Below, piece after piece: positions 24,993-32,986 of a DNA stretch of 54,596 nucleotides. Under the pieces are notes generated by a model. It was not told where the DNA came from, ran no database searches, and saw nothing but the letters and a program-made list of their open reading frames with translations. A program made the translations under genes and the position numbers. Origin of the DNA: Roseburia sp. (GTDB taxonomy: Bacteria; Bacillota; Clostridia; Lachnospirales; Lachnospiraceae); contig JAMPIG010000002.1 of the NCBI GenBank assembly GCA_023662875.1, positions 1-54,596 of the forward strand, read 5' to 3'. Each line of letters starts with the position of its first letter. Position 1 is the stretch's first letter.

Positions 24993-27008
24993 TTATCTTA
25001 CTTCAGAGAGATACTCCGCCTGGAACCCGGCAAACCGGGCCGTGACCCTTCCGCATACATAAACGCCGGTCATAGCGCCGGTAAAGCGTTTCCCTTTTTT
25101 CAGCCCGCTGCTGCAGAGATAAACCGTATTCTCAAGGACAGCGGCCTGCTCCCAGTCTCCTTCCGCTCGGAAGAAAAGAGTTCTACGCAGGTGATCCGTA
25201 ACGATCCGGAATTTCGCCCTGGAGGTTTGGGAAGCCAGGGGGAGAAAAGTCTCGGTGACATAACGGTCGTCAACGTATTCCGCCGCCAGGATTCCGAGCC
25301 GACCGTCCCTTTGCGCCAGGGCCAACTTTAAATAACTGTTTTCATCGTAGTAGCAGGTCATGCCCGCGTCCCAGTCTGTTTCGGCGTTCTCCGCGTTTTC
25401 AACAGAAACCGTGACGGAAGCCGTAAAGCGGAATTCCTGCTGGGGCTTTACCAGAATCGTCCCGTAGTCCAGGGTATTCAGGTCTGATCCGTTCCCGCGG
25501 ACGAGAATGTCTTCTCCCTGTTTTTCGAAGAATTCGTCTTTTGCGCCGCGGACAGTATACCAGTCTGCCCAGAGGGAGTTGTCGAAAGCGGAGGCGCGAT
25601 CTTTATTTTTTTCGGGGTTCACGGAATCGTCCTGAGAAGGCAAGTGCATCGTGAAATTTTCTTCGGAGAAACGATTCCGGGAGGATGGAGTTACTGCAGG
25701 AGCTTTTCCGCTGTCACCTGCGCCGCCCAGCCGGGGCCTCCGCTGCAATTCGGAGGGTCCTTTCAGGGAATTGACCAAAGGCCAGCCGTCCGCCGTCCAG
25801 ACGATAGGGTCGAGACAGGTTTCGCGCCCCAGGATTCCCTGGCCGGAGGTTCCGATCCGGTTGCAGAGATAGACCATATACCAGTCGCCGTCCGGCGTAT
25901 CGACAGGCATCCCGTGGCCGCTGCACTGGATCAGCCGTTTTTCGTCCCACTGCCGCAGAATCGGATTATAGGGACAGGATTCGTAGACGCCCCTCAGCTC
26001 CCGGGAACGGGCCACGGTGATGCGGTGTCCCATGCCGGTGCCGCCCTCCGCCATAAACAGATAGTAATAGCCGTCCTTATATAACAGATGCGGGCCCTCG
26101 GCGGCCTTTTTATTTTGACCGTACCAGAGCAGCATAGGCTCGGAGAGAATCTGTGTTCCATCTTTGCTGATTTCAAAAATTCTTGCGCCCCGGTTTAAGA
26201 GCATATACCTGCGTCCGTCCACATCCGAAAAGATCGACGGGTCGATACCGTCCTCCTCCAGAAAGACCGGTTCGCAGTACGGCCCTTCAGGCTGATCTGA
26301 GGAGGTAACCATCTGCAGTCTCTGGGGAAGTCCGCCCTCGTTCAACCGATAGGTCGCGGTAATATAAAAGCGCCCCTCATAGTAAGAAATATCGGGAGCC
26401 CAATAGCCCCGGCCGCCCTCCAGACCCTTTAGCCGCGCCCAGTCCGGGTTGGTAATAGCGTAACCGATGGTTTTCCAGTGGATCAGATCCCGGGAATGGG
26501 AGATCGGGATACAGGGAAAGAACACAAAGGAGGAATTGACCATATAATAATCTTCCCCGACCCTGACAACGGAAGGATCCGGATGCATTCCCCTGCAGAC
26601 GGGATTATGGTAGAGCTCCGCCGCGGAGGCCCCCAGCCGCTCCTCAAAATAAGCCTGTATTTCGCGCCGCCCCAGGCGGATCGCGCGATCCAGAGGCGTC
26701 TCCCCGTGAAGGTTGGCCTGGTCGACCGGGGAACCCACACGCTCCGTCAGATACCGCACCAACTCCAGGTTTCCGGAGTCCACGCCGTAATGCAGGACGG
26801 TATTTCCCTCCCGATCCAGGAGGTTCAGGTCGACGATAACATACTCGGTAACATATTTTGCCATCTCGAGATTTCCGAGAGCCATTACCTTATGAAGCGC
26901 CCAGACGCCGGACTCGGTCTGTACGCTCATCCCCCGGGGATACTCTATCAGAAACTCCTTCAGAGCCTCCAGATCCTGCGCTTCGATGATCTCAAATAAG
27001 TTTTGCAT
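24993..27008 (-). CDS. Ankyrin-repeat / GH43 glycoside hydrolase fusion
   Basis: Residues 1-130 are three or four ankyrin repeats (GNTVLHYGVDSGNLELVRYL, GETPLDRAIRLGRREIQAYF). From about 135 a GH43 five-blade propeller follows, with the base Asp in MHPDPSVVRV (about 143), the Asp of EEDGIDPSIF, and the acid Glu in KKAAEGPHLLYKDGYYYLF. A C-terminal concanavalin-like beta-sandwich, as in GH43 beta-xylosidases, fills about 480-670. Expected activity is beta-xylosidase or alpha-L-arabinofuranosidase on short oligosaccharides. There is no signal peptide, so it is cytoplasmic. The ATG at 27008 has GAGGAGG upstream. Ankyrin repeats normally bind proteins, so their presence on a sugar hydrolase is odd. 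Confidence 0.88.
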   Translation of the reverse strand: MQNLFEIIEAQDLEALKEFLIEYPRGMSVQTESGVWALHKVMALGNLEMAKYVTEYVIVDLNLLDREGNTVLHYGVDSGNLELVRYLTERVGSPVDQANLHGETPLDRAIRLGRREIQAYFEERLGASAAELYHNPVCRGMHPDPSVVRVGEDYYMVNSSFVFFPCIPISHSRDLIHWKTIGYAITNPDWARLKGLEGGRGYWAPDISYYEGRFYITATYRLNEGGLPQRLQMVTSSDQPEGPYCEPVFLEEDGIDPSIFSDVDGRRYMLLNRGARIFEISKDGTQILSEPMLLWYGQNKKAAEGPHLLYKDGYYYLFMAEGGTGMGHRITVARSRELRGVYESCPYNPILRQWDEKRLIQCSGHGMPVDTPDGDWYMVYLCNRIGTSGQGILGRETCLDPIVWTADGWPLVNSLKGPSELQRRPRLGGAGDSGKAPAVTPSSRNRFSEENFTMHLPSQDDSVNPEKNKDRASAFDNSLWADWYTVRGAKDEFFEKQGEDILVRGNGSDLNTLDYGTILVKPQQEFRFTASVTVSVENAENAETDWDAGMTCYYDENSYLKLALAQRDGRLGILAAEYVDDRYVTETFLPLASQTSRAKFRIVTDHLRRTLFFRAEGDWEQAAVLENTVYLCSSGLKKGKRFTGAMTGVYVCGRVTARFAGFQAEYLSEVR

Positions 27009-27033
27009 ACGGATACCTCCTCATCTGCCCTTT

Positions 27034-27110
27034 AGATTCTATCATAGCCCTTGGATAATAGAATCTGCCTTTTAGATTCTATCATAAAATCAAAAAGATG
27101 ATTTTATGAT
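27034..27110 (-). promoter_or_regulatory. Overlapping operator-like palindromes upstream of GH43
   Basis: ATAATAGAATC at 27055-27065 can pair with GATTCTATCAT on either side (27035-27045 or 27075-27085). A third palindrome, ATCATAAAATC with GATTTTATGAT, spans 27081-27110 with an eight-base centre. All resemble the palindrome at 23099-23128. Confidence 0.5.
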
Positions 27111-27216
27111 CTAAGTTCTATTATATACGCTCAATGCATGGAGAGACAAGGGTATTATTTTAAATTTTCAGGGTATGCTGGGAATAACGGCGGCCGGAAA
27201 ATGTGTGCATGGCGGC

Positions 27217-27270
27217 AAATTTCGTTCTAAAAATGTGAATGTTTGATAAAATTTCATTCTAAAAATGTGA
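27217..27270. repeat. Two 22-bp direct repeats upstream of the ATPase gene
   Basis: Two copies of a 22-bp unit containing TTCTAAAAATGTGA start at about 27217 and 27249 (32-bp period) with one mismatch. They lie 38-90 bp upstream of a good promoter and could be regulator sites. Confidence 0.6.
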
Positions 27271-27307
27271 GAATCAATAGAAAACTCGTTCATTTTTTGT
27301 GAAACAG

Positions 27308-27336
27308 TTGATTTTTACGCAGTCGGAAGGTATAAT
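27308..27336 (+). promoter_or_regulatory. Promoter of the DUF4143-type ATPase gene
   Basis: TTGATT (27308-27313) and TATAAT (27331-27336) are separated by 17 bases, 66 bp before the start codon. The 27009-27401 gap otherwise carries only the repeats described. Confidence 0.7.
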
Positions 27337-27401
27337 AACCTTATTCTCGGCAGGAAACGACCGAATGGCCAATAGTTATAGTAATAGCGGAGGGAGCAGA
27401 T

Positions 27402-28754
27402 ATGTTCTATCTGAGGCGAAAAATTGACGCTTATCTGGCGGAGTGGAAGGAAAACCCGGAGAGAAAGCCCCTGATTGTCAAGGGGCCGCGGCAGGTTGGC
27501 AAAACGGAGTCGATTAAGCGGTTCGGGGAACGGAGCTACAAGAGCGTGATCTATATTAACTTTGTGGAAGAGCCAAAGTACAGGATGATAACGGCGGACG
27601 GATATGGGGCAGAGGATATTATTAAAAATATTTCCCGAATCGATCCGTTCAAGCGTTTTATCGAGGGCGAAACCCTGATCTTTTTTGACGAGCTGCAGGA
27701 GTTTCCGGATATAGCGACGGCGCTGAAATTTTTTAAAATCGACGGCCGGTTCGATGTGATCTGCAGCGGTTCCATGCTGGGAATTAACTATCGGAGAATC
27801 GAGAGCAACAGCGTCGGGTATAAGTCGGATTACGAGATGTATTCCCTGGACTTTGAGGAATTTCTGTGGGCGAAGGGCTATGACGGTCAGCTTGTGGAAA
27901 ATATGCTGGAGCACATGCGAAGCCTTACGCCGTTCAATGCAGTAGAGATGTCGGCTTTCGGCGGGCTTTTTCTGGATTTTTGCACCTTGGGAGGGATGCC
28001 TGCGGTGGTTCGCGAATTTATCGTAAGAGGCACCTTTGAAGGCTCCCTTGAGGTGCAAAGGCAGTTGGTCTCCGATTATAAAGAGGATATTCGGAAATAT
28101 GCGGAGGGAATGGATCAGACCAGAATCCTGAACGTATTCAATCATATTCCGATACAGCTGGCGAAGGACAATAAGAAGTTTCAAATCTCGAAGGTTGCCT
28201 CCGGCGCGCGCTTTCGGGACTACCGGGGCTGTATTGAATGGCTGGATGACGCAGGGATGATCAACCTCTGCTATTGCCTGAAATTTCCCGAGCTGCCGCT
28301 CAGGGGAAACTATGACGATACCAGATATAAGATTTACTTTGCGGACAGCGGGATGCTTGTGGCGATGCTGGACGAGGAGGCTCAGGAGGATCTGCGCACA
28401 AATAAAAATCTCGGCGTCTATAAGGGCGCGCTCTACGAGAACGTAGTCGGCGAGGCGCTGGTGAAGGCCGGATATCGGCTCTATTATTACAAGCGGGAGG
28501 ATTCTCCGCTGGAACAGGATTTTTTTGTCAGAACAACAGACGCCCTGATTCCGATCGAGGTCAAGGCAAAAAACGGAACGGCGAAATCTATGAGAACCCT
28601 GATCGGCAGTGAGAAGTATCCCGATATCTGCTGCGGGATTAAGTTTACCGGCGGGAACGTGGGGTACAGCGAGGGTATTTATACTTTCCCCTATTTCTGC
28701 GCTTTCCTGTTAAAGCGCTATTTGAGCGGATTTCGGCATAAATCGGATGGTTAA
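27402..28754 (+). CDS. AAA ATPase with DUF4143 domain
   Basis: A 450-aa member of the widespread bacterial ATPase family joining an AAA domain to DUF4143. Walker A is VKGPRQVGKTESI (about residues 25-37) and Walker B is TLIFFDELQEF (about 87-97). The C-terminal part has EQDFFVRTTDALIPIEVKAKNG-like spacing (E..DF, then IEVK), resembling a PD-(D/E)XK nuclease fold. The biological role of the family is not established; members are often mobile or accessory and act alone. GGAGGGAG precedes the ATG. No partner gene is apparent. Confidence 0.88.
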   Translation: MFYLRRKIDAYLAEWKENPERKPLIVKGPRQVGKTESIKRFGERSYKSVIYINFVEEPKYRMITADGYGAEDIIKNISRIDPFKRFIEGETLIFFDELQEFPDIATALKFFKIDGRFDVICSGSMLGINYRRIESNSVGYKSDYEMYSLDFEEFLWAKGYDGQLVENMLEHMRSLTPFNAVEMSAFGGLFLDFCTLGGMPAVVREFIVRGTFEGSLEVQRQLVSDYKEDIRKYAEGMDQTRILNVFNHIPIQLAKDNKKFQISKVASGARFRDYRGCIEWLDDAGMINLCYCLKFPELPLRGNYDDTRYKIYFADSGMLVAMLDEEAQEDLRTNKNLGVYKGALYENVVGEALVKAGYRLYYYKREDSPLEQDFFVRTTDALIPIEVKAKNGTAKSMRTLIGSEKYPDICCGIKFTGGNVGYSEGIYTFPYFCAFLLKRYLSGFRHKSDG

Positions 28755-28896
28755 ACGCAGTAAAAGGCGGTGTTTTGGTGGTACTGCGGCGGAAAATGTG
28801 GTATGCTTGGAAAAGATAATCTGCCGGTTAAGGCGTTCCGGTCTAAAGAGGAGTGCCGGGGTGCTGTAATATGCTGTGTCAAATGGAGGACAGGGT

Positions 28897-31212
28897 ATGA
28901 AAGGATCTGAAATTGTCGGGAATCATAGGGCTCGGAAAAAAGGAATGGCTGCCTTTGCGCTCCTTGCGGCGGCCGTCCTGCTTCTGTCCTCCTGCGGGAA
29001 AAGGGATGAGAGCAACGTCCCGGATACGGAATATTCCTACATAGCAGAGTATACGGAATTGGCGCAGGGCCGGTATACCGGTTATCAGGACGTTCGGTAT
29101 GTGGGACAATGCGTGTATTATAACCAGAACTTTTTCGACGTGGTAAATCAGGTCAACATTCCGGTTTTGAAGGAATACTCTCTGACGGCGGGGAAGGTAC
29201 TGCGGGAGATGAATCTGTCGGACAGCACAGAAGACGGCTGCAGGCGGATAATAGAAAATTACCTTGTGCGGGGGGATGGGAGCCTGTACACGGAAGAAGC
29301 CGTCTATTCGGGTTCCGACAAGGATATCCTTTTGTGTACCTATGATGTGGAATGGAATCTGCGCCGGGAACAGAATATCACGGCTGTCATAGACGACGTG
29401 AGGAGGTACAGCAGCCCTGCACAGATGGCATTGGACGGAGAGGGGAGAATCTGCCTTGTGGTGGAAGACATCCTCTGCCTGTTTGACGCGGACGGAATGC
29501 ATCTTGGAGATGTGGAGTTGACGGATGCCTGGATCGGCGCTTTGGGGACAGGCAGGGACGGCAAGGTATATGTCGCCTATTTGGAACAGGGGAATGCGGC
29601 GGGAAACGGGTATTGTCTGGCGGAGATTGATTTTGAGAAAAGAGAGCTGGGAAGCGTATTCCTCAATTTCCCCGAGGTGCTTCCCGGCAGGACATTTGTG
29701 GCAGGACAGGAAGCGGACTTTTTGGTCTTTGATGCGGAGGGCGTGTATGAATATGACCTTGCGGCGCAGAGCGCGGAAAAGCTGCTGGCGTGGGTGGACT
29801 GCGGCATGAACGGCAGCGGTGTGCAGGCTGTGAGCGGGAGAGAAGACGGAGGACTGTCGGTATTCTGGAAGGACGGGAACGAGAGTTTTCTCGTCTCTCT
29901 GGATAAGGTGGAGGCGGCTCTGCTTCCGGAAAAAACGGAGATTGTCATCGGCTGCTTGGGTGACAGCTATGAGCTGCAGCAGGAGGCTGCAGCGTTTAAC
30001 AGACAGAGCGGAAGCTGCCATGTGACCGTCAGAAATTATGCCGAAGGGGACGGCGATGCGCAGGATTTTACAGCGGCGCTCAGCACGGCGCTGGCAGCCG
30101 GGACAGACAGCCCTGACATATTGGACTTGGGGCAGATGGAGGCGTACTGTATGGATTTGGAAGCCATTGCCGGAAACGGAACTTTCGCGGATCTGGGCCC
30201 CTTTTTGGAAAGGAGCGGTCTGCTGAAAAAAGAGGATTACCTGGAAAATGCTCTGGAATGTTATCAGTTTGACGGAGTCCTTGTGGGGATTCCCTGTTAT
30301 ATTTCCCTTAACACGGTGGTGGGGGAGACCTCCGATGTGGGGGAGGCGCCGGGCTGGACGCCGGACGAAATGATTGCATACGCCGCCGCACATCCGGAAC
30401 AGATGCTTTTTGACGGGGCAGACCGGGAAAGTATCCTGCGCGACTGTCTGGTGTTTGGCCAGGATATATTTATTGATTCCGAATCCGGGGAATGTCGTTT
30501 TGATTCCGAAGCGTTTAAAGAACTGCTTGCCTTTGCGGCGGCGTTCCCTGAGGAATATAATCCACTGGCCGACAGCCGTTCCACACAGAGGAAGATTCAG
30601 GAGGGGGACGTTCTCCTGTACAAAACGCAGATATTTGATTTTTATACCATACAGGAGCATCAGGCCATGTTCGGATCCTCCTTGACATATATCGGCTATC
30701 CGGCGGCGGACGGAAGCGGCTGTATCGCGGAATGCGGCGGCGCGCTGGCGATTTGGGCCGGATCCGGGCATCCGGAAGCCGCCTGGGAATTTATCGAATA
30801 TCACTTGGACAGGCAGTCGGACAGGAGCCGCCTGGGCGGTTTTTCCACCAGAAAAAGCGTATTGGATCAGCAGATGGAAGACGCGACTGCCGTCTCCTAT
30901 TATCTGGATGACGACGGGAATCCTCTTTTAGATGAAGAGGGCAGGCCCGTCCCGCAGGATCTGGGAGGGGTGCAGTGGTCTTTTGAAGATTCCCCGGTGG
31001 AGTACCGTACCGCCACAGAGGAGGAAGTGCGTTGCGTGAGGGATCTGATCGAATCCGCGTACCCGGTGCGGGCGGCGGATGAAAATGTGATGGAGATTAT
31101 CCGGGAGGAAGCACAACCTTTCTTCCTGGGGCAGAAATCCGTGGAGGAGTCGGCCCGATTTATACAGAACCGTATACAGCTGTATATGGATGAGAGGGCG
31201 CGGCAGGAATAG
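28897..31212 (+). CDS. Lipoprotein: propeller-like region fused to an extracellular solute-binding domain
   Basis: A secreted lipoprotein of 771 aa. The signal peptide ends in a lipobox LLLSSC (Cys about residue 35). Residues about 45-340 contain repeated short strands with D-G-x-(L/I)-Y-like turns, suggesting a beta-propeller. From about 345 a family 1 solute-binding fold begins (TEIVIGCLGDS...LQQEAAAFNRQSG; later LVGIPCYISLNT and SGHPEAAWEFIEYHL), as in sugar ABC-transporter binding proteins. No permease or ATPase genes are nearby. I chose ATG 28897 because GGAGG lies seven bases upstream; an in-frame GTG at 28876 is less likely. The ligand is unknown. Confidence 0.8.
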   Translation: MKGSEIVGNHRARKKGMAAFALLAAAVLLLSSCGKRDESNVPDTEYSYIAEYTELAQGRYTGYQDVRYVGQCVYYNQNFFDVVNQVNIPVLKEYSLTAGKVLREMNLSDSTEDGCRRIIENYLVRGDGSLYTEEAVYSGSDKDILLCTYDVEWNLRREQNITAVIDDVRRYSSPAQMALDGEGRICLVVEDILCLFDADGMHLGDVELTDAWIGALGTGRDGKVYVAYLEQGNAAGNGYCLAEIDFEKRELGSVFLNFPEVLPGRTFVAGQEADFLVFDAEGVYEYDLAAQSAEKLLAWVDCGMNGSGVQAVSGREDGGLSVFWKDGNESFLVSLDKVEAALLPEKTEIVIGCLGDSYELQQEAAAFNRQSGSCHVTVRNYAEGDGDAQDFTAALSTALAAGTDSPDILDLGQMEAYCMDLEAIAGNGTFADLGPFLERSGLLKKEDYLENALECYQFDGVLVGIPCYISLNTVVGETSDVGEAPGWTPDEMIAYAAAHPEQMLFDGADRESILRDCLVFGQDIFIDSESGECRFDSEAFKELLAFAAAFPEEYNPLADSRSTQRKIQEGDVLLYKTQIFDFYTIQEHQAMFGSSLTYIGYPAADGSGCIAECGGALAIWAGSGHPEAAWEFIEYHLDRQSDRSRLGGFSTRKSVLDQQMEDATAVSYYLDDDGNPLLDEEGRPVPQDLGGVQWSFEDSPVEYRTATEEEVRCVRDLIESAYPVRAADENVMEIIREEAQPFFLGQKSVEESARFIQNRIQLYMDERARQE

Positions 31213-31231
31213 AAGACAGAGAGGACGGCCC

Positions 31232-31338
31232 GAATAAAACAAAAGCCCGAACCCCTTGAAAACAGTAAGGCTTCGAGCTTCTTTACCATAATCGGCGCGA
31301 CAAGATTTGAACTTGCGACCTCTGCGTCCCGAACGCAG
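31232..31338. repeat. Attachment-site copy: duplicate of the tRNA-Pro 3' part and its terminator
   Basis: A 107-bp stretch repeats 32557-32664 in direct orientation. The last 53 bases (31286-31338) are identical, including the tRNA from its anticodon stem to its 3' end. The tRNA 5' half is missing, so this copy is the distal attachment site left by an integrated element. Its hairpin may also end transcription of the lipoprotein gene. Confidence 0.85.
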
Positions 31339-31529
31339 AAGAAAGGGTAAATTTTATTGTTAAATAAATGTACTCTGTACTGAAAAATCCGCTGTTTTCA
31401 AGGTTTTCAGGAGTATATAGAAGATTTTCCCATGATGGGAAGTTTAGGTTGATTGTGTGTTTTTGTAGAACTTTTGTAGAACAGGCGCCAATAAAGACAA
31501 TTGAAATATAGACAAAGGAGCGTTTGCAT

Positions 31530-31841
31530 ATGGATGATTACATAGATTATCGTCAGGCGGAGGTATTGACAGCCCAGGAGGTACAGGAGATCTTAAAGGT
31601 TGGGAATAAAGCTGTTTACCGACTGTTCGTCGGCGACTGTCCGTTTCGTGTTGTCAAGATACCTGGAGGATATCGGATTCATACTAAGTCATTCTTTGAG
31701 TGGCTGGATGGGAAAGAGGTTCGTCAAACTCCGAGGAATGACAAGAAAGTAAATATCAGGTCAATTTCTTCCAGTAATTTTCTAATTGATGAAATATTCC
31801 CACAATATTTACGACATCCTCTTCAATGCCAAATACAATGA
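31530..31841 (+). CDS. Excisionase-like helix-turn-helix protein
   Basis: A small DNA-binding protein of the MerR/Xis-like excisionase type: LTAQEVQEILKVGNKAVYRLF (helix-turn-helix, residues about 11-31) followed by a wing region VVKIPGGYRIHTKSFFEWL. Such proteins direct excision of tRNA-integrated elements. ATG 31530 has AAAGGAG nine bases upstream. The last 30-35 residues run over the 3' end of the convergent toxin gene (86 bp overlap) and look unlike the family, so the original 3' end may have been lost. No integrase is present. Confidence 0.7.
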   Translation: MDDYIDYRQAEVLTAQEVQEILKVGNKAVYRLFVGDCPFRVVKIPGGYRIHTKSFFEWLDGKEVRQTPRNDKKVNIRSISSSNFLIDEIFPQYLRHPLQCQIQ

Positions 31842-32070
31842 TATAATTCATTTGCCCGACAACAGCTTCATGATATCCTTTGTTTGCCAGATATGTATCC
31901 CTGCTGATTGGAAATTGCAGGGGGCATTCTTCCAGACGGTCATATATGTCCTTCAGTTCATCTAATAAATGTGCAGCGGCCTGTTCATTTTTCAACTGAT
32001 AAATTAAGTAACGCAAAATATTATCAAGCAATTCATCAGCGTGTTCCGTAATAACCAGTTTATAAGTCAT
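31756..32070 (-). CDS. RelE/ParE-family toxin
   Basis: A 104-aa protein with the RelE/ParE fold pattern: YKLVITEHADELLDNILRYL at the N-terminus, a central helix of DELKDIYDRLEECP, and strands ending YIIVFGIEEDVVNIVGIFHQ. Members cleave ribosome-bound mRNA (RelE) or poison gyrase (ParE); which applies cannot be told here. The start overlaps the end of the upstream antitoxin by 11 bp, the usual coupled arrangement. It lies inside the tRNA-Pro element. Confidence 0.85.
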   Translation of the reverse strand: MTYKLVITEHADELLDNILRYLIYQLKNEQAAAHLLDELKDIYDRLEECPLQFPISRDTYLANKGYHEAVVGQMNYIIVFGIEEDVVNIVGIFHQLENYWKKLT

Positions 32071-32320
32071 ATTTTGCCCTCATTTCCGTCAATGCTGCTC
32101 TGGCATTTTTGACCTGTCCGCTTTTTATTTGCTGTTCTGACAGTTCGATATCTCTATATACGGAAAGCTGGCGCAGGACACTTTCATAAATTTCCATACT
32201 CATAATAACCATATCTCCATATCCGTTTTTGGTGATATAAATTGGTTCTTCTGATTTATGGCACATATCAGAAATTTCTGAAGTATTTTTTAAATCTTTA
32301 ATAGGAATAATTTGCGGCAT
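32060..32320 (-). CDS. Phd/YefM-family antitoxin
   Basis: An 86-aa antitoxin beginning MPQIIPIKDLKNTSEISDMC, with EEPIYITKNGYGDMVIMSMEIYE typical of the Phd/YefM DNA-binding domain. The C-terminal helix would wrap the toxin. I chose ATG 32320, with GGGAGG eight bases upstream; an in-frame ATG at 32341 would add seven residues. Antitoxins of this type repress their own promoter together with the toxin. Confidence 0.85.
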   Translation of the reverse strand: MPQIIPIKDLKNTSEISDMCHKSEEPIYITKNGYGDMVIMSMEIYESVLRQLSVYRDIELSEQQIKSGQVKNARAALTEMRAKYDL

Positions 32321-32556
32321 TTCATGCACCTCCCTTTTCATATGGTTAAATTATACCATAATTATCCCTTTTAGCAACGTGCAATTTATAAAAATATTTT
32401 GCCAATTTCATGTTATTATGCTGTGCCAATTATATTTCATTTATTTACTGCCGCCGCGGACGCGTAAAAAATGTTTTAAAATCCTCCGTAAGGTGCTACA
32501 ATAAAGAAGCCCTTATTCCCGTGAGCAATGATGGTTATTTTCCTCATTGTTTGCAG

Positions 32557-32664
32557 GAATAAAACAAAAAGCCCGAACCCCCTGAAAACAGGAAGGATCC
32601 GAGCTTCTTCGCCATAATCGGCGCGACAAGATTTGAACTTGCGACCTCTGCGTCCCGAACGCAG
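32557..32664. repeat. Attachment-site copy at the intact tRNA-Pro gene
   Basis: Direct repeat of 31232-31338. It covers the 3' part of tRNA-Pro and its downstream hairpin; bases 32612-32664 are identical to 31286-31338. The two copies delimit about 1.27 kb of AT-richer DNA. Confidence 0.85.
32570..32608 (-). terminator. Intrinsic terminator of tRNA-Pro
   Basis: On the minus strand AGCTCGGATCC...CAGG/CCTG folds back on GGTTCGGGCT and is followed by TTTTTG. Confidence 0.65.
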
Positions 32665-32691
32665 CGCTCTACCAAGCTGAGCCACGCGCCG
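32618..32691 (-). tRNA. tRNA-Pro (anticodon CGG)
   Basis: The minus strand folds as a complete cloverleaf: acceptor CGGCGCG/CGCGCCG with discriminator A, D-arm GCTC/GAGC, anticodon arm CTGCG-TTCGGGA-CGCAG giving CGG, and T-arm GCAAG-TTCAAAT-CTTGT. CCA is not encoded. Its 3' half is the attachment core of the adjacent element. Confidence 0.93.
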
Positions 32692-32750
32692 CCGGAGCAG
32701 GACAACGGTTCGAATAGCTAAACCGTCGTGTGCAACCAGTTAACATTACA

Positions 32751-32779
32751 ATCATAATTAAAATGAAGACGATTGTCAA
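32751..32779 (-). promoter_or_regulatory. Promoter of tRNA-Pro
   Basis: On the minus strand TTGACA (32779-32774) and TATGAT (32756-32751) are separated by 17 bases, about 60 bp upstream of the tRNA. I see no gene in 32692-32986. Confidence 0.85.
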
Positions 32780-32986
32780 GTGGAAAAATTAAATTGCAGT
32801 ACGAAATTGCATTATAATTGCTCGTAGCTTATATGCGCTGGCAGCAGGCCGAAAATACAGGCATGAACGAACTTAAACTTCCTACGACAGGTCTGTTGGT
32901 CTGTCATCAAAGGACAAATATGGATTGATATGCGAAAAGAGGGGCGTTTACACGCCCTCGTATGAAGCGTGCAAAGGAGTGCAAAA

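Noticed and set aside
27055-27085. Palindrome upstream of GH43 read as a terminator
   Set aside because: It is AT-rich, has no following T-run, and recurs before another gene in the same orientation, which suits an operator or leader better.
28879-30804. 641-residue open frame on the minus strand
   Set aside because: It lies opposite the solute-binding lipoprotein, shows no family pattern, and has Arg/His-rich antisense composition typical of GC-rich genes.
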